Source of the DNA: Pseudoneurospora amorphoporcata
Taxonomy: Eukaryota > Ascomycota > Sordariomycetes > Sordariales > Sordariaceae
Direction of reading: 5' to 3'
Length of the DNA: 26,782 bases
Assembly (NCBI GenBank): GCA_033297205.1
Contig: MU859335.1
Coordinates: forward strand, 7,762-34,543
Each line of letters opens with the position of its first letter. The stretch's first letter is position 1. Both the position numbers and the translations under genes were made by a program. Shown piece after piece: positions 1-9,312 of the stretch. The notes beneath the pieces are model-generated. The model saw only the letters and a list, made by a program, of their open reading frames with translations, was not told the DNA's origin and ran no database searches.

Positions 1-94
1 TATATGCACCAACACACAAAACACCACCACTCCACCCATACTTGATTTCTTATACAAAACCCCTCAATCTACATATTTCACCACACTTATCTAA

Positions 95-124
95 CCCCCC
101 CCCCCCCCCCCCCAAAAAAAAAAA
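95..124. repeat. Homopolymer block C19 then A11
   Basis: Nineteen C residues (95-113) are followed directly by eleven A residues (114-124). On the minus strand, the sense strand of the neighbouring gene, this reads T11 then G19, about 280 nt beyond the stop codon. Similar G/C runs occur at 9282-9305 and 25253-25266. Run lengths of this kind are easily mis-assembled. Confidence 0.95.
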
Positions 125-210
125 CCCACCTTAGCTAGATGTAAATACAGATGGTATAAACGATAAGAAACATGATATAGCTCGAAATGGACCGGTACAG
201 CATGCATGCT

Positions 211-282
211 ACTGTTCCTTCTTTCTTCTTTCTTCTTCTTCGTCTTCTTCTTCTTCGTCTTCTTCTTCCTTCCTTCTTCCGG
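211..282. repeat. TTC/CTT microsatellite
   Basis: Imperfect pyrimidine repeat built of TTC units with interspersed TTTC and GTC. On the sense strand of the flanking gene it is a GAA-type purine tract in the probable 3' untranslated region. No function can be assigned. Confidence 0.85.
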
Positions 283-402
283 ATATATCCATCCGCCGCC
301 CGCTTTGCGGGTTTTATGCGCCTTTGACCTTATCCAAAAATTCTTTCATGTCCTTTCATGCCTCTTCTACTTCTCTTCACCTATCCTGTCAAAGCCTATA
401 GC

Positions 403-2475
403 TTAGATCTTGGACTTGGGAGCCTCGAGAGTGGGGATGAGGAGATCACGAAGGTCGTTAGCGGCCTCGTTAAGGTAGTAGCTCATCCTGTCGGAGCCGA
501 GGCCCTTGGAGACGATGTTGAAGTTGAGGCTGTTTACACACAGTTTGGTTAGCACAATGTCAGCTACTACAACGGGGGAAAGGGTAGAAACAAACCTGTT
601 CTCGTTGATCATATAAGCAATACCGAATCCCTGGTCGATAACCTGGCTCCATCCGTATCCGTTGAAGAACTCGGAAGACAGCTGGGAGGTAGACAGGTAC
701 CACGAGCTGGAGTAGCCGTAAGCGGGATCCTGGTAGAGAGCGGGGACCTCCTGGCCGGGCTCGAGCAGACGCTTGAGGCCGAACAGGTGACGGTCAACAC
801 CCTTGCCGTCAGAGGCGGCAGAGATGTACTCGAGGTGGGAGTCGATAGCCTTGCGGAAGAGCTCGACCTTGGTCTTGTCGTCAACAGAGGCATCGTTGGC
901 GGCCTTGCAGAAGGCCACGCTGGCCTCGCTGACGGAGCGGCACGTCTCGGTGCGGCCTTGCTGGAAGCGGCGGGTGGCGGCCGACTCGTAGGTCGGGCGG
1001 TTCTTGCCGTACATCTTGTAGTAGGCGAGCTGGATGATCATCTGCACGAAGGCATCGGGGGAGCACTTGAACTTCTTAATCAGGCCCTTGCCGTAGCCCT
1101 GGTAGGCCTGCACGGCGAGCTGGTGCTGGCCGATGACGTTGGTGAAGTCGGTGATGGCGCGGTCGATCTCGGCCTGGACCTCCTTAGTGACGGTGAACTT
1201 GACGGCCTCGGGCTCGGGCAGGTTCGAGCGCACCGAGGGGTCGGAGAAATCGAGCTTGTTGTTGAATATGACGTCGTTGATGAAGTCGTTGAGGCGGTGG
1301 GTGGGCGTGCCGTCCATCATGCTGTGCTCGCCCATGAAACCGGAGGTGCCATTGTCGTTGATGATGAACTGGAGAGGCTTGTCGTACCAGCGGTTCTGGC
1401 CATCACCGTGCCAGTACTGGTGGGCGCGCTCCTCGAGGGTGACGGGGGCGGCATCGTCGAGGCAGACGACAAAGGAAGAAGCCTCAATGGCCTCGAGAGC
1501 CTTGGCGTTCTTGGGGTCGGCGGAGAGGAGAGTGGCGCGGGCGTCGGTCCAGACGTCGCGGTTCTCGGAGGTGAGAGCACCAACGGCGGGGGCGCGCGAG
1601 GCGGCGAGCTCGTAGACGCGCTTGAAGGCCTGCTCGAGCTCAGTGGTGTTGAGCTGCTTGCCACCAACCTCGTGGTAGATCTTGTAGAACTGGTTCTTGC
1701 GGATGGCAAGGATGTACTTGTGCTCATCGGCGCTGAACTTGACGGGGTAGTCGGCGGGCTTGGCAGCAACGCGGCTGGCGTTGAACATCCACTTGTAAGA
1801 GTCCATGCAGACGGGGAGCTTCTTCATGTACTCGGGCTCGAGAGTGCCCTGGTCGACCATCTTCTTGAACTCGAGAGCGGCGGTGGTGATGGCAGCGGCG
1901 CGCTTGGCGGGGTCGCGGCGGCGGCGGTCATCACGGTGGGAGTAGAAGTAGCTGACGTAGGGGACCACGGGGTCGCGGTAGGAGAGGTAGGCCGCATCGT
2001 TCCACCACTCGTAGATCCAGTTCTTGTGCTTGGGGTCCTCGCGACGAGCGACGAGCTTCTCCTGGAGCTTGCGACCAGGACCATTGGGGGCAATGAAAGC
2101 CTCAATGGCCTTCTTGCTGCTCTCGAGCTCCTGGGGGCTGAGAAGGGGCTTCAAGGACTGGTAGTAGCGGGCAGCCGTCTCCTCGAGGGTAGGGACGGGC
2201 AGACGGGGGAGAGACTCCTGGAAGCGGAGCATGGGGCCCTTGGACTTGTCCTCGACATAGCCGGCGGGAAGGGAGCTGTTCTTCCTTGTTTGCGCCATGG
2301 CGGAGATTCTCTGAAGAGCAGGAAAAGAGAGTCAGTCAGTCGCGTGTGCGGCAACATGGAAGAGAGACGGTCCATGACTTACGTTAAGAGGGGAAATAGC
2401 AGCGGAAGTTGGTTGTCTAAAGAGGTGTCTAAGCGTAGTAGACCGAGCCTCAGATCGTACAATTGAAGCCAACAT
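403..2475 (-). CDS. Carnitine O-acetyltransferase, dual mitochondrial/peroxisomal form
   Basis: Transfers acetyl groups between CoA and carnitine so that acetyl units can cross peroxisomal and mitochondrial membranes, as needed on acetate and fatty acids. Proposed exons on the minus strand: 2475-2383, 2310-596, 529-403, giving 644 aa; starting at the internal ATG at 2298 gives 609 aa. The choline/carnitine acyltransferase fold is clear. The catalytic His lies in GEHSMMDGTP (His325 of the short form), the basic CoA-binding stretch KGLIKKFK at 404-411, the TETCRS segment near 450, and the YLSTSQ substrate motif at 534-539. The first exon starts MLASIVRSEARS, is rich in Arg and hydroxyl residues with no acid except one Glu, and looks like a mitochondrial presequence; an in-frame TGA lies two codons upstream of its ATG. 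The C terminus is Ser-Lys-Ile, a type 1 peroxisomal signal variant. The 66-nt intron 595-530 has no stop and keeps frame, but removing it restores the family sequence ENSLNFN. It resembles yeast CAT2 and Aspergillus acuJ; family assignment is very firm and the leader exon is probable. Confidence 0.93.
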
Positions 2476-2905
2476 TACTCAATAGCCACGGACGACGGTG
2501 GAGCTAGGAAGAAGAAGAAGAGGAGGAAAGAAGGGGAACGGAAAACGGGAGGCGGAAAAAGGAAAAAGGAAAATTAAGAGAAAGCCGGGCAGTGAGGCGG
2601 CCGCGGAGGCAGGCGAGGCAAGTCGCAAGACGGGGTAGACGGGGGAGGCGGTGGGTAGTATGATGTACACCTTGAGGGGTGCTGCCGACAACGACTCGGT
2701 AGCTCGGAACAAGTGGACACTTTTGGACCTATCTCGTGGATATTATTTACTCGCGGAGGGTGGCCCAAGGGGAAATGGTGGTTGTCAATGGAGAGACGGG
2801 GCAACAAGACGGGGCACGGGAGACTTTCCACCACCGACATGAAACCTTGGCCGGCGGACTTGGGTTATTGTAGCGGAGGGTACCTTGAGGGTATACTTTT
2901 GCAGG

Positions 2906-2911
2906 CCGAGG
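2906..2911 (-). promoter_or_regulatory. CCTCGG hexamer, candidate fatty-acid response site
   Basis: CCGAGG on the plus strand, CCTCGG on the sense strand, about 430 bp upstream of the first ATG of the carnitine acetyltransferase. CCTCGG is the core bound by FarA/FarB-type zinc-cluster activators of fatty-acid catabolism in filamentous ascomycetes. A hexamer this short also occurs by chance, so this is a candidate only. Confidence 0.3.
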
Positions 2912-3439
2912 CTTTGTCTGCAAATGCTGGAAGATATAGATCTCGCCAATGCTACCCCCCACTTGTAGATACCAAAAAAGAACCTACGGTATTCTCTACT
3001 TACCATGTCTTCGACCAAATGTCACATCTGTTTGTTCAGATCAGATCCCATGATCGTGGTTTTCATCATGCTTGCTGGCTGGTTGCTTTGATTCTGCAGT
3101 CGTGGTACCTGTCGTCTGTTCTCATTCCATCCTATGTACCTTGTGTCTGTGTACCCGCGTTCGCGGCGACCTTTCCGCCCCGACGCCCGCACGTTCTTCC
3201 ATCTATCCCCGTCTCTTTTCCGCTTCTCCAACTTGGCCCGTTCAACTGGGATTGGATTGGGAGAACCGAAAAAAAACATGGGGCAGTTCGCTGTCTGGAC
3301 CGCTGGAAATGATATGAGAGGCCGAGCATGCGCCGTTAAGCTACGTAATTGAGAGGACAGAAGGTACAACGAACACAAAAAAAGTGGATGCGCTTGTCCG
3401 AGTGACCGACTGCGACTGGGGCCCCGTTTACCCCTCGAG

Positions 3440-3445
3440 CCGAGG
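3440..3445 (-). promoter_or_regulatory. Second CCTCGG hexamer upstream of carnitine acetyltransferase
   Basis: Second CCGAGG in the same upstream region, about 965 bp from the ATG, within GAGCCGAGGCTC, which is nearly palindromic. Same interpretation and same caveat as the copy at 2906-2911; it is more distant and so less likely to act on this gene. Confidence 0.2.
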
Positions 3446-3637
3446 CTCAAAGTAGCCGACGGCACAAGTCACAAAGAGGACGGGAATGGAAAGAGGTGTC
3501 CCAACTTGAACCCCACGTTTTCTTCCCCTACCGAACTCATTTGGGTTCAATCTCAATCAATCCGACCGCACCAGCTCTTCTTCACCCCTTGATCGGGATC
3601 GATGGAAGGGTTGATCTTGATGGGATTGGTGCGCGTC

Positions 3638-3670
3638 TCAAATGCCAAATGCCAAATGTGAAATGTCAAA
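3638..3670. repeat. Short tandem repeat, CAAATGC-like units
   Basis: Imperfect tandem units CAAATGC, CAAATGC, CAAATGT, GAAATGT lie head to tail in the intergenic region. The array is about 30 bp and has no visible link to a gene. Confidence 0.6.
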
Positions 3671-4864
3671 GCTCATCTCATCCATATGTCCGGCTCGTCT
3701 TCTCATGTATGCACATCAGGCACATCACCTCCGTCACAGAGACAGACAGACGGAACTGTGCCTCATCTGTGTTCTGCTGACATCTCTTAACAATCTCAGC
3801 TTCTCAAGTGCTTCCAAGTCACACGGCACATCCGACTGCCGACGATGACTTTGTTTGCTGCTGATGGATAATCATGCTGTCCTACCATCCCAACCATTTC
3901 TTTCCGCTTCAGTGTCACTGATACGGAAACTGAAGAAGCCCCAACAAGTCACGTCACCTTTCCACTTCAACTCTCTGCCCACCCCGGGGTTGCGGTGGGT
4001 CTCTGCGGGTTAACTTGGCGGATGCCCGAGATGAATCCTCCTCTGCGACACATGATTGGTCAGCTGAGTGTTCCACTGGTGAACTTTCACATGTCATTCA
4101 ACTTAGCAACTGCAGCGCAGGGTCAACACCACCAAGAAGCAACCACAGAGATGTCACAGAAGGCTGCAGAATTTGAGAATCTTTTATCGAAAAGACGGTT
4201 CGAACGGGATGTCAATGTAACGGCACGCGACGCAAGAGCTTACAATGAAATTTTTGGAATTCTTGCCGCGCTTACACCCACGTTGAGAACCTGAGATGCA
4301 CGTGTTGAACGTTCGCTATTGGAGAATCCCTGCTGTTGATCTCTTGAACATCATGGATTAGAAGAAAGTTTGTCCTATCGAGTTGATTCATTTTGTGGCT
4401 CTTTTCGTTTCTCGAGGGCTTTGATATGCGTGGCTAGGGACGGAGCTAGGTAACAGTACACATTTGTCTCGTTTTCTCTGCCGCATGTAGGTAGAGCTTG
4501 ATCCTTCGCACCATACAGCCCGTTGATGCCAAGGTTAAGAGAAGCATACCGTCAATCTTTCGTAGCCGATAAACCAGCAAGGAGGGAAAATCAATACCTC
4601 CTGAAAATCCAATGTCGACGCCTGTAAAACAACGAGGACCGGAGGCGAATATTAAAAGAACAACATTTAGACGGTGGTCATTCCGTTCTTTTAACATTGA
4701 AATCCAGAATGGATGAGTTCCGCTTCCACGACCACCCACCCACCAACCAACACACGGAAAGCGGAAGCAGCAAGTAATACTTCTAGTAGTAACATTATAC
4801 AACACTTGTACCAGTTTCCGCTGGTAGACCGTTTCAAAGAAGCCCATTTCTGGTGCCAACCTAC

Positions 4865-7097
4865 TTATGCCTCGTATGACTTGACCTGGCCTTCTGCGCT
4901 CAGGGGCTGCGCTGATCCAACCGCCAGCGGCGCGTTGAAGCTCATCCGCTGCCCGTCTGTCAACGCTTCCTGGGCCAACTTAACACCCTGATCTCCACCA
5001 ACCGCGGCAGCCGCCTTGAGCCCTTCTTGGACTTCGCGTACCCTCTTCTTGAATGATAGGCGGTCCAGGAACAACTGCTGGCGAGCGCGCTCGAGTTCTC
5101 GCCTCTCGGTTTGCAAGATAGCCTCCATCTCGTTGAAGTACTTGAGCTTCAACTCCATCTTCTCCAGTGTCACATTCACCGCTGCCGATACCAGACGCGT
5201 CATCTCTCTCTCCTCGTGAGAGGCAAGGCCGCCCGCTCTGGCACCCATGGTTGCGAGCGGGATATTGGCCAATGCTGATGTCTTGGTCGTTGTGGTGGTT
5301 GTGGAAACGGTGGTTGTGGTTGTCGTAGTCTCCTGCCTGATGTCCAGCTCCATCGAGTCGCTGCTCTTTTCCTTCTCCTTGCCCTTATCCTCCGACTCTG
5401 TACTTTCAGCTCCGCCCTCGAGCTTGTTGCGCAATCCTTGCTTGAGAAGCTCTGCTGACTTCCCGGCAGCGGCTGCTGTGCTGGCCGGATCCGCAAGGCT
5501 GGCGAGGAATCCGACAACAGACATGACCGGGTTGTCCACTTGGCTGAACGGAAGCTGCCCTCCGTGGCTGCCCAGCATTTGTAACCCAACAGGAGCGTCC
5601 AGCTTCTCGGATTCCAAGTATTTGTCCTCGATATCCAGCTGCAGGAACTGCAGCACACACTCCTCACGCGTCCTTGTTCCAACGTACTCAGCAATCTCGC
5701 CCCAATCATCGTCGTACCTCTCAAGCGCCTCCAAAAGCCTCAGAGTCTCGGCATCGCTCCAGGGCGCGTCGCGGTCGAGAATCGAAGTGTATGTAGGATT
5801 CTCAATTCTGGTGTAGCTGGCGTTGGTTTGGTTGGCGGGAAGGCGACCTTCCAGGTAGCAGCTGGGGCACATGTCGTACTTCGTCTTCGAGTTGACATCG
5901 GCCTGTGAGCTGTGGTAGTAGATCCGGGTGCAGTCGATGCCGCAGTTGCAGCAGATGACCTTGGCGATAGGTGCCTTGGTAAGAGCATCGGTTTCCGAGG
6001 CGCCGTTGGTCGCTTGGGTCTCTCCGTTGGTCTTGTTCAGCTTGTTGTTCTTGGCATTTGCCTCGTAAATGTTGCGTCCCAACTCGAGGGTCTGCTCGCT
6101 CTTGGGTACAGGTGTGGCAGCAGCCTTCGCTTCGGTATCCTTGCTGGGCTTTCCTTCGACGAGGGCAGGGTCCGCCGCGGGCTGCCATGGCTGAAGACCA
6201 CGAGGGGTGTCGACAATGATCTTGAAGTGACCGGTAAAGGGGGGTCCGACATGTGACGGCCGCTGGTCGGCATCAACCTGTTCAAAAAGGTCAGTATGAA
6301 TACAAGGCTGATAGCCGGAAGCGGTGGAAGCTTACCTGATAGTTAATAAGACCCCACTGTTCCAGGAAAGCATGGACGCGCATGATGGCGCAAACATCAC
6401 CAGCCAAGTTACGTCTGCAGGCCGTGACAGTGAGGTACTCGTATGGCACTAGTCGGTAGGTGTCGATCATGAAGTCACGATAGTCCTTATACACGGCAGG
6501 CGTCTTGCTGCGGTTTCTGTTATTGAAAAACTCTGGCAGCGCTTTCCTCTCAATGTTGTGAATGGTGTTCCTGTCAAACCAGGTGCTGTAGCTGGGAAGA
6601 ATGATGGCGTGCGTCTGTGAGATGACATGCTCTCGCGCAGCATTGCCGATCTGCTCTTTTGTGTTGGCGACATCACCGGAGCCTTCGTTGGTGCTGGCGC
6701 TATCGCCGTTCTGAGCTGTTTCTTCCTTGGGCGCATCACCCATCTCTTCGTCTTCGGGGGCTGTTACCGCGACGACTGCACCTTCGGAGGCATCTAAGGG
6801 AGTGGCGGATGCAGCACCGGGCGCCGGCGTGCTGTCATCTTGTTTGATGGTTGGTTCGGGGCCTTCGCCCATCTGTACATCTAAAGACGCAACAACCGCA
6901 GTGTTAGAGTATGCGCTAAACTACTAGATCGACATGCCGTAGCCAGGGAGAATTGGAAGAAACCGGCAGGGGTAGGCTTTACCTTCGCTCTGGTTGCCAG
7001 TGGTGCTGTCTGGCAAAGGTGGTTGTGCTAGAATAGGATTCGCGCTTGGCGACGCGCCATTGTTGGGCGTGCCGTAGTTGACGGATCCCTCCTCCAT
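4865..7097 (-). CDS. Rsc8/Swi3-family SWIRM-ZZ-SANT chromatin remodelling subunit
   Basis: Scaffold subunit of SWI/SNF- and RSC-type ATP-dependent nucleosome remodellers in the nucleus (Rsc8 and Swi3 in budding yeast, Ssr1/Ssr2 in fission yeast). Exons on the minus strand: 7097-6983, 6880-6336, 6277-4865, giving 690 aa; the introns are 102 and 58 nt with GTAAAG and GTAAGC donors. The start has a good context and follows an acidic, low-complexity N terminus. The SWIRM domain covers about 129-220 and continues over the second junction (INYQ then VDADQRPSHVGPP, the conserved family join). A ZZ-type zinc finger with CCNCGIDC and MCPSC lies at about 326-365, the SANT/Myb-like domain (PWSDAETLRLLEALERY) at 392-440, a threonine tract at about 537-551, and a long charged coiled-coil helix at about 574-642, which in the family mediates dimerisation. 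Length fits Rsc8-type rather than the longer Swi3-type proteins. Whether this species uses one protein in both complexes cannot be told here. Confidence 0.93.
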
Positions 7098-8022
7098 GGC
7101 GACGGCGGCTTGTAGGTGGTGGAAGGATGAGGTGGGCGAACAAACACGCGGCGACTTCTATGGGCGTTTGATGATGGCGAGGGAGTGAGTGGACGAAGAT
7201 TATGCAATTGATTTGAATGTTCTCCAAGCGCGTTGCGTATGCCAGTAATTTGCAAAGGACCAATGCCGTATTACAAGAGAATCGAACTCGATGGGTTGCG
7301 GCGCAAAACTACTGTACTTGTGATGGGTCTGGTCCGGGGAGGGGGGCTCTTCGTGATGTCGTCGCGCGTTGAAAATGCAAACAAGTGAATTTCGCGCCGG
7401 TGAACTGAATGGGCCTGCTGAGTTGACAGCAGGGCGTGCCCGCCGTAGCTCACCTCGTTCCGTCCCTTGGCAGACGGCACACCAGAGCTCAGTAAGAAGG
7501 AACGAGTCACGTGGCGACTCATCAAGAAACCAGCCGCTTCCCGACCATGTTTCGTCTTACTACGAGCCACAACCGCTCTCCTGTCAGCCACATATCGAGG
7601 GTTTCCCCACACAAGCTGGGCTGTTCCCCGCCAAAAAGTGGTCCGCCAGCTTTTGGCCGAGAGTCGCTGTTGCGTCCTGAAGCTACAGGGGGGGTTGACC
7701 TGCTGTAGCGGCCCCGGACCTGGGGGTCGCCATCGACACAATGCCTCGGGCCGTCGCAGGCCGTCGCCTACGTCGCCGATCCATTGAAGCGTCATTCCAG
7801 GTTGGCATTGCTCACCACCTCAGTCACCGGGTCCCCGATCAACCCCGTTCCCCATTCCCCATCCTCTGCCTCCCGTCTCCGTTCCTTCGTCCCTCCCACA
7901 GTCTGTCGCCGAGATCAGATCAACCAGGTTCTCTACCCGTCTCCGACAGAACCTCCAGCTCCTCCGCCCACCGAGCCGCCCTCTGCACGCCGTTCCATCT
8001 ACATCTCCAAATACCATACACA
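7098..8022. other. Divergent promoter region between the SWIRM gene and ETF-alpha
   Basis: This 925-bp segment separates two divergent genes and should carry both promoters and 5' leaders. The stretch 7830-8020 is strongly pyrimidine-rich on the plus strand, typical for a fungal transcript leader. A CCTCGG hexamer lies at 7744-7749. An upstream in-frame ATG at 7741 opens a 94-codon extension to the ETF-alpha frame (see findings). The 174-codon minus-strand frame at 7271-7795 has no recognisable domain and is not called. Confidence 0.6.
7744..7749 (+). promoter_or_regulatory. CCTCGG hexamer upstream of ETF-alpha
   Basis: CCTCGG in sense orientation about 275 bp before the ETF-alpha ATG. The same hexamer precedes the carnitine acetyltransferase gene in this window. 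It matches the core of FarA/FarB-type fatty-acid regulators, but it is only six bases and may lie in the transcribed leader. Confidence 0.3.
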
Positions 8023-9153
8023 ATGCTGTCGGCCGGTGCCCGGGCGTTCTCGGCCCTGACTCGTCCCCGGTTCACTACCGCCTCCACCACTACCCTCAGA
8101 TCCCCCGCTGCGCTTCGCAGGTTACTGTCTGCCCTCGCCATCCTCGAGCAAAGGAACGGCAAGCTCAACCAGGGATCCCTCAGCGCAGTCACCGCGGCTG
8201 CGAAGCTCGGTGGTCCCGTCCATGCTTTCGTCGCCGGTAGCAATGTGAAGGCCGTTGCCGAGGAGGCGGCCAAGGTTGAAGGTGTCGAGAAGATCATTGC
8301 CGTCGAGAACGGCGCCTACGACAAGGTTGGTGGTTAATGCGCCCGGCTGTTGTCAGAGAGATGTGTGCATTGACTTACACGCGGCGCAATTCGTTGTGTT
8401 GAACAGGGCCTCCCCGAGAACTACGCTCCTCTCTTGGTTGAGAACATCAAGAAGGGCGGTTACACCCACATCCTCGCCAGCGCGACCGCTTTCGGCAAGA
8501 ACCTGTTGCCCCGCGTCTCTGCCCTCCTCGACAGCCAACAGATCTCCGATATCACCGCCATCGAGTCCGAGAACACCTTTGTGCGCCCCATCTACGCCGG
8601 TAACGCCATTGCGACCGTTGAGTCTACCGACGCCATTAAGATCATCACCGTCCGCGGTACCGCTTTTGCCCCTGCCGCTGTCGGCTCCGGTTCCGCTTCC
8701 GTCGAGGATGGTGTTGACCCCAAGGCTGAGAGCACCACCGAGTGGGTTTCGGAGGACCTTGCCAAGTCGGACCGCCCCGACCTTTCGACCGCTGAGAAGG
8801 TTGTCTCTGGTGGCCGTGGTCTCAAGTCCAAGGAGGAGTTTGACAAAATCATGCTCCCCCTTGCTGATTCTCTCGGCGCTGCCGTTGGTGCTTCCCGTGC
8901 GGCTGTCGACAGCGGTTATGCCGACAACAGCTTGCAGGTCGGCCAGACTGGCAAGGTCGTCGCTCCCCAGCTCTACCTCGCTGTTGGCATCTCTGGTGCC
9001 ATCCAGCACTTGGCGGGTATGAAGGACAGCAAGGTCATTGTTGCCATCAACAAGGACCCCGAGGCGCCCATCTTCCAGGTGGCGGACGTTGGCTTGGTCG
9101 GTGACCTGTTCGAGAAGGTGCCTGAGCTTATCGAGAAGCTCAAGAGCGCGTAA
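8023..9153 (+). CDS. Electron transfer flavoprotein subunit alpha, mitochondrial
   Basis: FAD-binding subunit of the matrix ETF heterodimer, which takes electrons from acyl-CoA and other dehydrogenases and passes them to ETF-ubiquinone oxidoreductase. Exons 8023-8325 and 8407-9153, 349 aa, a normal length for the family. The 81-nt intron starts with the uncommon donor GTTGGT and ends GAACAG; removing it joins AYDK to GLPENYAPLL in frame. The N terminus (MLSAGARAFSALTRPRF, Arg-rich, no acids) is a mitochondrial presequence. The C-terminal FAD domain shows GGRGL near 236-240, SRAAVDSGY at 264-272, GQTGKVVAP at 280-288, GISGAIQHLAGM at 295-306 and the INKDPEAPIFQVAD segment. I chose the ATG at 8023 because the family begins here and its context (CACAATG) is good; an in-frame ATG at 7741 exists. 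It converges with the ferredoxin reductase gene, 159 bp away. Confidence 0.96.
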
Positions 9154-9312
9154 TCATATCGGTGATATGTATGTCGTATAGAATAATGAACAAATATGTA
9201 CAAACCTTTATGGCTAAAAAATATACAACAAAAAAACACTGGATATCCTACAACTATTCATCTCGACCGGACAGGCAAAGAGGGGGGGGGGAAAAGGGGG
9301 GGGGGCCTTATC
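9154..9312. other. Convergent 3' junction between ETF-alpha and ferredoxin reductase
   Basis: Only 159 bp separate the two stop codons, so both 3' untranslated regions must fit here or overlap. The left part is AT-rich with AATAAT- and ACAAATAT-like polyadenylation signals for ETF-alpha just after its stop. The right part holds the G10-A4-G10 tract. Confidence 0.6.
9282..9305. repeat. G10-A4-G10 tract between convergent genes
   Basis: Ten G, four A, ten G on the plus strand, ending eight bases from the stop codon of the minus-strand ferredoxin reductase gene, where it reads C10-T4-C10 at the beginning of the 3' untranslated region. If the ETF-alpha transcript extends this far it would carry the G-rich version, which could form a quadruplex. 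Confidence 0.9.

Larger units (their letters stand above)
1..402. other. Downstream flank of carnitine acetyltransferase, no gene
   Basis: The 402 bases beyond the stop codon of the minus-strand carnitine acetyltransferase gene probably hold its 3' untranslated region and the start of intergenic DNA. I see no supported coding region. It contains a C19-A11 homopolymer block and a TTC-rich microsatellite, both listed separately. The 66-codon plus-strand open frame at 206-406 is mostly Phe/Leu/Ser because it translates the TTC repeat, so I treat it as noise. Confidence 0.7.
2476..4864. other. Intergenic region between carnitine acetyltransferase and the SWIRM gene
   Basis: About 2.4 kb without a supported gene. 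It holds the promoter of the carnitine acetyltransferase (from 2476 rightwards) and the 3' flank of the SWIRM-domain gene (towards 4864). The next 100 bases upstream of the acetyltransferase start are purine-rich on the plus strand (2505-2580), that is CT-rich on the sense strand, a usual feature of fungal core promoters. Two CCGAGG hexamers are listed separately. Open frames of up to 199 codons exist (for example plus 2713-3312, minus 3022-3465, minus 4446-4859) but have no recognisable domain and fall in GC-rich DNA where chance frames are expected. Confidence 0.6.

Noticed and set aside
219..282. TTC repeat as a CRISPR-like or structured array
   Set aside because: It is a simple microsatellite without spacers; a fungal nuclear genome is not expected to carry CRISPR arrays.
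787..2466. 559-codon plus-strand open frame opposite carnitine acetyltransferase
   Set aside because: It is a Val/Leu/Gly/Glu-rich antisense shadow of a highly biased coding sequence, with no domain and no splice logic.
2713..3312. 199-codon plus-strand open frame in the intergenic region
   Set aside because: Starts at a non-ATG codon, overlaps equally long frames on the other strand and has no recognisable motif or coding bias.
4446..4859. 137-codon minus-strand open frame after the SWIRM gene
   Set aside because: It lies directly in the expected 3' untranslated region of the SWIRM gene and has no family features.
7271..7795. 174-codon minus-strand open frame in the divergent promoter
   Set aside because: No recognisable domain; it occupies the space where two promoters and the ETF-alpha leader must lie.
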